From the NCBI GenBank assembly GCA_958295945.1, contig OY282386.1:3900204-3964203 (forward strand): 64,000 nucleotides of DNA, in the 5' to 3' direction. Made by a program: the position numbers and the translations under genes. Source of the stretch: Candidatus Poribacteria bacterium (GTDB taxonomy: Bacteria; Poribacteria; WGA-4E; WGA-3G). The notes beneath the pieces were generated by a model. The model was not told the DNA's origin. It did not search any database and saw only the letters and a list, made by a program, of their open reading frames with translations. This document shows, piece after piece, positions 60,120 through 64,000 of the stretch. Positions within the stretch are counted from its first letter, which is position 1, and every line of letters begins with the position of its first letter.

Positions 60120-62516
60120 CTACATTCTTAACTCTGCACCGAGTTCTTGATTAAGCCGTTTAACGACTTTGTCATGGAGGTCATTGACTTCCTTATCTGT
60201 CAAGGTCTCGGTGGCAGAATGATACGTTAGTGTATAAGCGAGACTTTTCTTGCCTTCCTGCACCTGATCACCAACATATACATCAAACAATCGCACCGAT
60301 TCCACCAAATCTCCGCCAGTGGAATAGATAATATCAATCGGCAAATCTGATGGCATATCCTGATCTACAACAATCGCAAGGTCACGCAAAACACTGGGAT
60401 AGACAGGAATCGGTTCAAATCGTTTGGAGAAATCTGCTACGGCTGCCAGTTTCTCAAGGTCAAGTTCAAAGAGATATGCCTTGTAAGGAAGTTCGTAATT
60501 ATCAAGCACCTCTGGATGTGCTTCACCAAGAATCCCGATGCGTTGATCTCCCAACAACACTTCAGCATTACGTCCTGGATGGAATGTTGACGCATCAGTC
60601 TTCGCAAATGTCCAATCCATAACACCACACGTCTCAAGTGCTCCCTCAACAATCCCTTTGATGTCAAAGAAATCTGGTGATTGATGCGGATTTCCGTAAA
60701 CTCCACCCCCTATTTCACCTGCAAGAATGCCAGCAATGCGTGCCGGTTCGTTACCATTCAAAAACACAGTGGACAATTCAAAGAGTGCGATGTTGTCTAT
60801 CTGATGATTATGGTTGTGCTGAGCATTTTCAAGTAGACTTGGCAAAAGTGTCGTCCGTAGAATTGACATCTCTGGACTCAACGGATTTTGTAGTTTCAAT
60901 GCATCACGTAGTGGATTGTCCCCGGCTAATCGTATTTTGTCAAAGCAGTTCGGGTGGCAGAAACTATAGTTTATCGCTTCCATCATACCCGAACCGAGTA
61001 AATAATGCTTTATGCGTCTACGGACTTCATCTAAAGTGTTAGTCGTCGGTATGGGTATATCACCTTTTGGCAGTGATGTAGGGATGTTGTCATACCCGTG
61101 TACACGCGCAATCTCCTCAATCAGATCAATCTCACGGGTAATGTCTCTACGGAATGTCGGTACTGTGACCTGATAGATGTTATCTTGTTGTTGTAAAGTG
61201 TCTACACCAAACCCTAAACGACTTAAAATCTGTCTAATTTCATCTGCTTCAAGTTCTGTTCCTAATATGAAGTTGACGCGTTTAGGACGAAGGTGAATCT
61301 GTAAAAGTTCACATTTTCCCGGATAGACATCAATAATTCCTTCACATACTGTGCCACCTGTCAACTCTACAATAAGCTGGGTTGCGCGATCAATAGCAGG
61401 AATAACTGTCTCTGGATCCACTCCACGTTCAAATCTATATGATGCCTCTGTGTTTAAACCCAAGGCTTTTGCGGTAGCACGAACACTTGAAGGATCGAAA
61501 TTAGCACTTTCCAGCAGCACATCACGGGTTGTGCCAGTGATTTCGGTTTCATATCCTCCCATTATGCCAGCAAGAGCAACAGGTTTTGTTGCATCAGCTA
61601 TCACTAACATGTCAGGTGTGAGTTTGCGTTCCTCTTCATCAAGGGTTGTGATCTGTTCACCCGCTGCTGCCCGACGCACAACAATGCGCTTTTCTCCCAG
61701 TTTGTTGTAATCAAATGCATGTAAAGGTTGACCATACTCCATCAAGACAAAGTTTGTAACATCCACGATATTATTGATAACACCAATACCGACAGACTCA
61801 AGTCGTTGTTTTAACCAATCCGGTGATTCCCCTATTTTCACGCCACGGATCACACGCGCTGCATAACGGGGACAGAGATCAGATGCATCAATAGTCACAG
61901 AAGTAATTTCACGAATATCAGAGTCATCTTCCTGTAAATTCACATCAGGCAATTTTATTTCATTACCTGTTTCTGCGCGAATCTCGCGAGCGACACCGAT
62001 TAAACTCAAGCAATCGGGACGGTTCGGGGTTATTTCCAGTTCAAAGATTGTATCATCTAAACCCAAGGCATCGGTAAACCCAATACCGATGGGAATATCA
62101 GAGGATAATTCCATCAGTCCTGTAGCATCATCAGAGATTCCCAACTCCTTCTCTGAACAAAGCATCCCGTGCGATTCTTCACCGCGTAGTTTAGTGCGTT
62201 TTATTGAGATACCAATGGGTAAATCTGTGCCTATTGTTGCGACAGGTGCAAACATTCCCTCACGTGCATTCGGTGCGCCACAAACTATCTGGAGTGCGTC
62301 TTCTTCACCAATATCCACCTGACAAAGCACCAATTTATCGGCATTCGGATGAGGTCTAATAGAATTCACTTTTCCAACAACGACACCTTTTAATGCAGTG
62401 CCAAGTTCTTTGATGGATTCTACTTCAATTCCTAACATCGTTAGTCTATCCGCGAGTTCTATTGCAGAAAATTCAAAGTCTATATATGTTTTCAGCCAAT
62501 TTAATGTTACGTTCAA
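60120..62516 (-). CDS. pheT: Phenylalanine-tRNA ligase beta subunit
   Basis: The 798-aa protein is full length. The N-terminus MNVTLNWLKTYIDFEFSAIELADRLTMLGIEVESI, a tRNA-binding OB domain (VGKVNSIRPHPNADKLVLCQVDIG), B3/B4 editing region (RYAARVIRGVKIGESPDWLK, LVLMEYGQPLHAFD), B5 and catalytic-like core (ASYRFERGVDP, RVHGYDNIPTSLP) and C-terminal anticodon-binding FDX-ACB domain (YPSVLRDLAIVVD) are all present. With PheS it charges tRNA-Phe. It follows pheS by 72 bp. Confidence 0.96.
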   Translation of the reverse strand: MNVTLNWLKTYIDFEFSAIELADRLTMLGIEVESIKELGTALKGVVVGKVNSIRPHPNADKLVLCQVDIGEEDALQIVCGAPNAREGMFAPVATIGTDLPIGISIKRTKLRGEESHGMLCSEKELGISDDATGLMELSSDIPIGIGFTDALGLDDTIFELEITPNRPDCLSLIGVAREIRAETGNEIKLPDVNLQEDDSDIREITSVTIDASDLCPRYAARVIRGVKIGESPDWLKQRLESVGIGVINNIVDVTNFVLMEYGQPLHAFDYNKLGEKRIVVRRAAAGEQITTLDEEERKLTPDMLVIADATKPVALAGIMGGYETEITGTTRDVLLESANFDPSSVRATAKALGLNTEASYRFERGVDPETVIPAIDRATQLIVELTGGTVCEGIIDVYPGKCELLQIHLRPKRVNFILGTELEADEIRQILSRLGFGVDTLQQQDNIYQVTVPTFRRDITREIDLIEEIARVHGYDNIPTSLPKGDIPIPTTNTLDEVRRRIKHYLLGSGMMEAINYSFCHPNCFDKIRLAGDNPLRDALKLQNPLSPEMSILRTTLLPSLLENAQHNHNHQIDNIALFELSTVFLNGNEPARIAGILAGEIGGGVYGNPHQSPDFFDIKGIVEGALETCGVMDWTFAKTDASTFHPGRNAEVLLGDQRIGILGEAHPEVLDNYELPYKAYLFELDLEKLAAVADFSKRFEPIPVYPSVLRDLAIVVDQDMPSDLPIDIIYSTGGDLVESVRLFDVYVGDQVQEGKKSLAYTLTYHSATETLTDKEVNDLHDKVVKRLNQELGAELRM

Positions 62517-62588
62517 TTTCTGAGTCCTTCGTTAATTATAACACGGAAATCAGGGTTACAACCCCTTTCATAAAAAGTCTACTGTCCA

Positions 62589-63605
62589 CTAAAACTGTCT
62601 TAAGAATCGAAGATCGTTTTCATAAAATGTGCGGATGTCTGGAATCCGAAACTGAAGATTGGCGATACGTTCTACCCCCATCCCGAAGGCGAATCCAGTA
62701 ACTTCTTCTAGATCATAGTTGACAGCACGGAACACCTCTGGGTCAACCGCACCTGCCCCTAAAATCTCAATCCATCCCGTGTGTCCACAACTACGACACC
62801 CTTTACCTTGGCACACTGTGCAGGTAATATCTGCCTCTGCACTCGGTTCAGTGAACGGAAAAAAATGTGGACGGAAACGCATCCGCGTCTGATCACCAAA
62901 CATCTGTCTGGCAAAAGACACTAACACTCCCTTCAATTCACTGAAAGTGACGTGTTTATCCACAAGCAGCCCTTCCACCTGGTGAAACATAGGTGTATGC
63001 GATACATCGTAATCCACACGATATGCTTTGCCGGGAACTATGATACGAACCGGCGGTTTCTGGTTTTCCATTGCACGAATTTGAACAGGCGATGTATGCG
63101 TCCGTAACAAATGTCCATCTGTCAGATAGAATGTATCATGCAGATCGCGTGCAGGATGGTCGGGTGGTGTATTGAGTGCATCAAAATTGTAATGTTCGGT
63201 TTCAACTTCTGGTCCCGTCACCACTTGAAACCCCATTTGTGTGAAAATCGATTCAATCCGTTCTAATGTCTGCATCACAGGGTGTGCTTTCCCGTAAGCA
63301 GGTTTTCGTCCGGGAAGTGTAATATCAACTGATTCTGTTATGAGTTGCTGTTCTTGATGTTTGCAATCCAGTGCATTCTTCGTTGCTTCAAAAGCATCCG
63401 TTAATGAAGCACGCACCTCATTCGCGAGTTTTCCAATAACAGGACGTTCATCTTTAGAAAGTTGTCCCATGCCCTTCATAACATCTGTCAACTTTCCTCT
63501 GCGTCCAAAATATTCAATTCTCAGCGATTCAAGTGCCTCTGCAGTTTTCACATCTTTTAATGCTTCCTGTGCTGCGACTTGAATCGCTTCTAATTCTGCT
63601 TTCAT
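62589..63605 (-). CDS. pheS: Phenylalanine-tRNA ligase alpha subunit
   Basis: The 338-aa protein has an N-terminal coiled coil (about 1-85), class II motifs (HPVMQTLERIESIFTQMGFQ, THTSPVQIRAM, YRVDYDVSHTPMFHQVEGL), a phenylalanine-binding core and the motif 3 stretch FGMGVERIANLQFRIPDIR. It carries the aminoacylation site of the PheST heterotetramer. Its expression is likely controlled by the T-box leader just upstream. Confidence 0.96.
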   Translation of the reverse strand: MKAELEAIQVAAQEALKDVKTAEALESLRIEYFGRRGKLTDVMKGMGQLSKDERPVIGKLANEVRASLTDAFEATKNALDCKHQEQQLITESVDITLPGRKPAYGKAHPVMQTLERIESIFTQMGFQVVTGPEVETEHYNFDALNTPPDHPARDLHDTFYLTDGHLLRTHTSPVQIRAMENQKPPVRIIVPGKAYRVDYDVSHTPMFHQVEGLLVDKHVTFSELKGVLVSFARQMFGDQTRMRFRPHFFPFTEPSAEADITCTVCQGKGCRSCGHTGWIEILGAGAVDPEVFRAVNYDLEEVTGFAFGMGVERIANLQFRIPDIRTFYENDLRFLRQF

Positions 63606-63639
63606 AAATGCCTTATAAAAAGATTATGCCTGTCACACT

Positions 63640-63865
63640 GTCCCTCTATCTCAAGTTCTGCTTGAGATACTTATGGGGACGAAAGCGACAAGCATCTACT
63701 TCCGCGGTACCACCCCGCTTGACAGACTGTTAAATCTGTCCGCTTCATTTCTTTGTCAATTGGCTCCAAGATGAATTTCAGTAGTTGTCTCAAAACCGCG
63801 CTTCCAGCCGATGGCACGGTATCTCTGCTTGAGATGTCTCAACGACCTACTTTGTCTCTTCACTA
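63640..63865 (-). promoter_or_regulatory. T-box riboswitch controlling pheS-pheT
   Basis: Read on the minus strand, the conserved T-box AGCGGGGTGGTACCGCGG lies at 63721-63704. Upstream, a stem I region beginning near 63865 contains AGTGAAGAGA and, at 63775-63773, TTC (Phe codon) followed by ATCTTGGAG, as in specifier loops. Downstream, GTCCCC...TATCTCAAG-CAGAA-CTTGAGATA...GGGAC (about 63685-63630) forms a long hairpin. Uncharged tRNA-Phe would stabilise the antiterminator and raise expression. No long U-run follows the hairpin, so the mode (termination or translation) is open. Confidence 0.85.
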
Positions 63866-63903
63866 CCGTTCAATATCGTTATAGTTAATGTGTTTGATTG
63901 AAC

Positions 63904-64000
63904 CTATCCCTTTGCGAGGGTGGCAAGTTGTTCAAATCCTGATGCATCATTTACTGCGATGTCAGCGAGGACTTTTCTATCTAATTCCACACCTGCTGTC
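63904..64000 (-). CDS. rplT: 50S ribosomal protein L20, C-terminal end
   Basis: The last 32 codons of a gene that begins outside the window read [20 protein letters not shown] and end [10 protein letters not shown], matching the C-terminus of L20 ([14 protein letters not shown]). The position before the T-box and pheST is the usual infC-rpmI-rplT-pheST order. Confidence 0.9.
   Translation of the reverse strand, partial: TAGVELDRKVLADIAVNDASGFEQLATLAKG

Overview
The window reads as a chromosomal segment of an uncultivated, moderately AT-rich bacterium. Several features recall Candidatus Poribacteria or a close relative: formylglycine-generating-enzyme-like lipoproteins, phytanoyl-CoA dioxygenases, a ThuA-like protein, an enolase-superfamily enzyme, YWTD/dockerin secreted proteins ending in an NPFNP sorting-type tail, DUF1670 genes, and many short hairpin repeats between genes. 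This assignment comes from family recollection and was not computed.

Layout. 1-8431: the end of a YyaL-like gene, an FGE-like lipoprotein, an ATPase plus small nuclease-like partner, a PhyH dioxygenase, two lipoproteins, a mandelate-racemase-like enzyme and a ThuA-like protein. 8432-11683: an 854-bp element with terminal inverted repeats, a WD40 protein, two small proteins, a tRNA-like sequence and a 16-bp palindrome. 11684-16050: an ATPase/PD-(D/E)XK fusion and an XPB helicase-Bax1 nuclease operon. 16051-24090: a putative sigma-54 control region ahead of a TPR protein, then metabolic and repair genes and a MITE. 23290-33309: a DUF1670 tandem pair and three secreted repeat proteins. 33310-42010: a decayed IS982 element, then the yebC-ruvC-ruvA-ruvB-queA-yajC cluster, maf, a HIT protein and a glycine-oxidase-like gene. 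42011-44114: an ISAs1 element beside an AlkB-like pseudogene. 44115-59243: a GH32-like enzyme, a metallopeptidase with a VHL-like domain, a second ATPase/nuclease-like pair, NUDIX, an oxidoreductase, two large NTPases, an HDAC-like protein and a second FGE-like lipoprotein. 59266-64000: ubiE-like, pheT, pheS, a T-box leader, and the end of rplT.

How the genes fit together. The ruv genes, YebC, MGMT, XPB-Bax1 and the AlkB relic are nucleic-acid maintenance functions. T-box-pheS-pheT next to rplT is a classical translation locus. The most unusual content is (i) two unlinked gene pairs with the same layout, an ABC-type ATPase overlapped by 4 nt (GTGA) by a small protein with a D...E-x-(Q/H) core; (ii) a lipoprotein metallopeptidase carrying a C-terminal VHL-beta-like domain; (iii) a hairpin repeat family with an invariant TCTC(C/T)GTG loop and compensatory stem changes, one copy of which lies inside the bax1 reading frame; and (iv) a sigma-54-like promoter with upstream palindromes. 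The roles of (i)-(iii) are inference.
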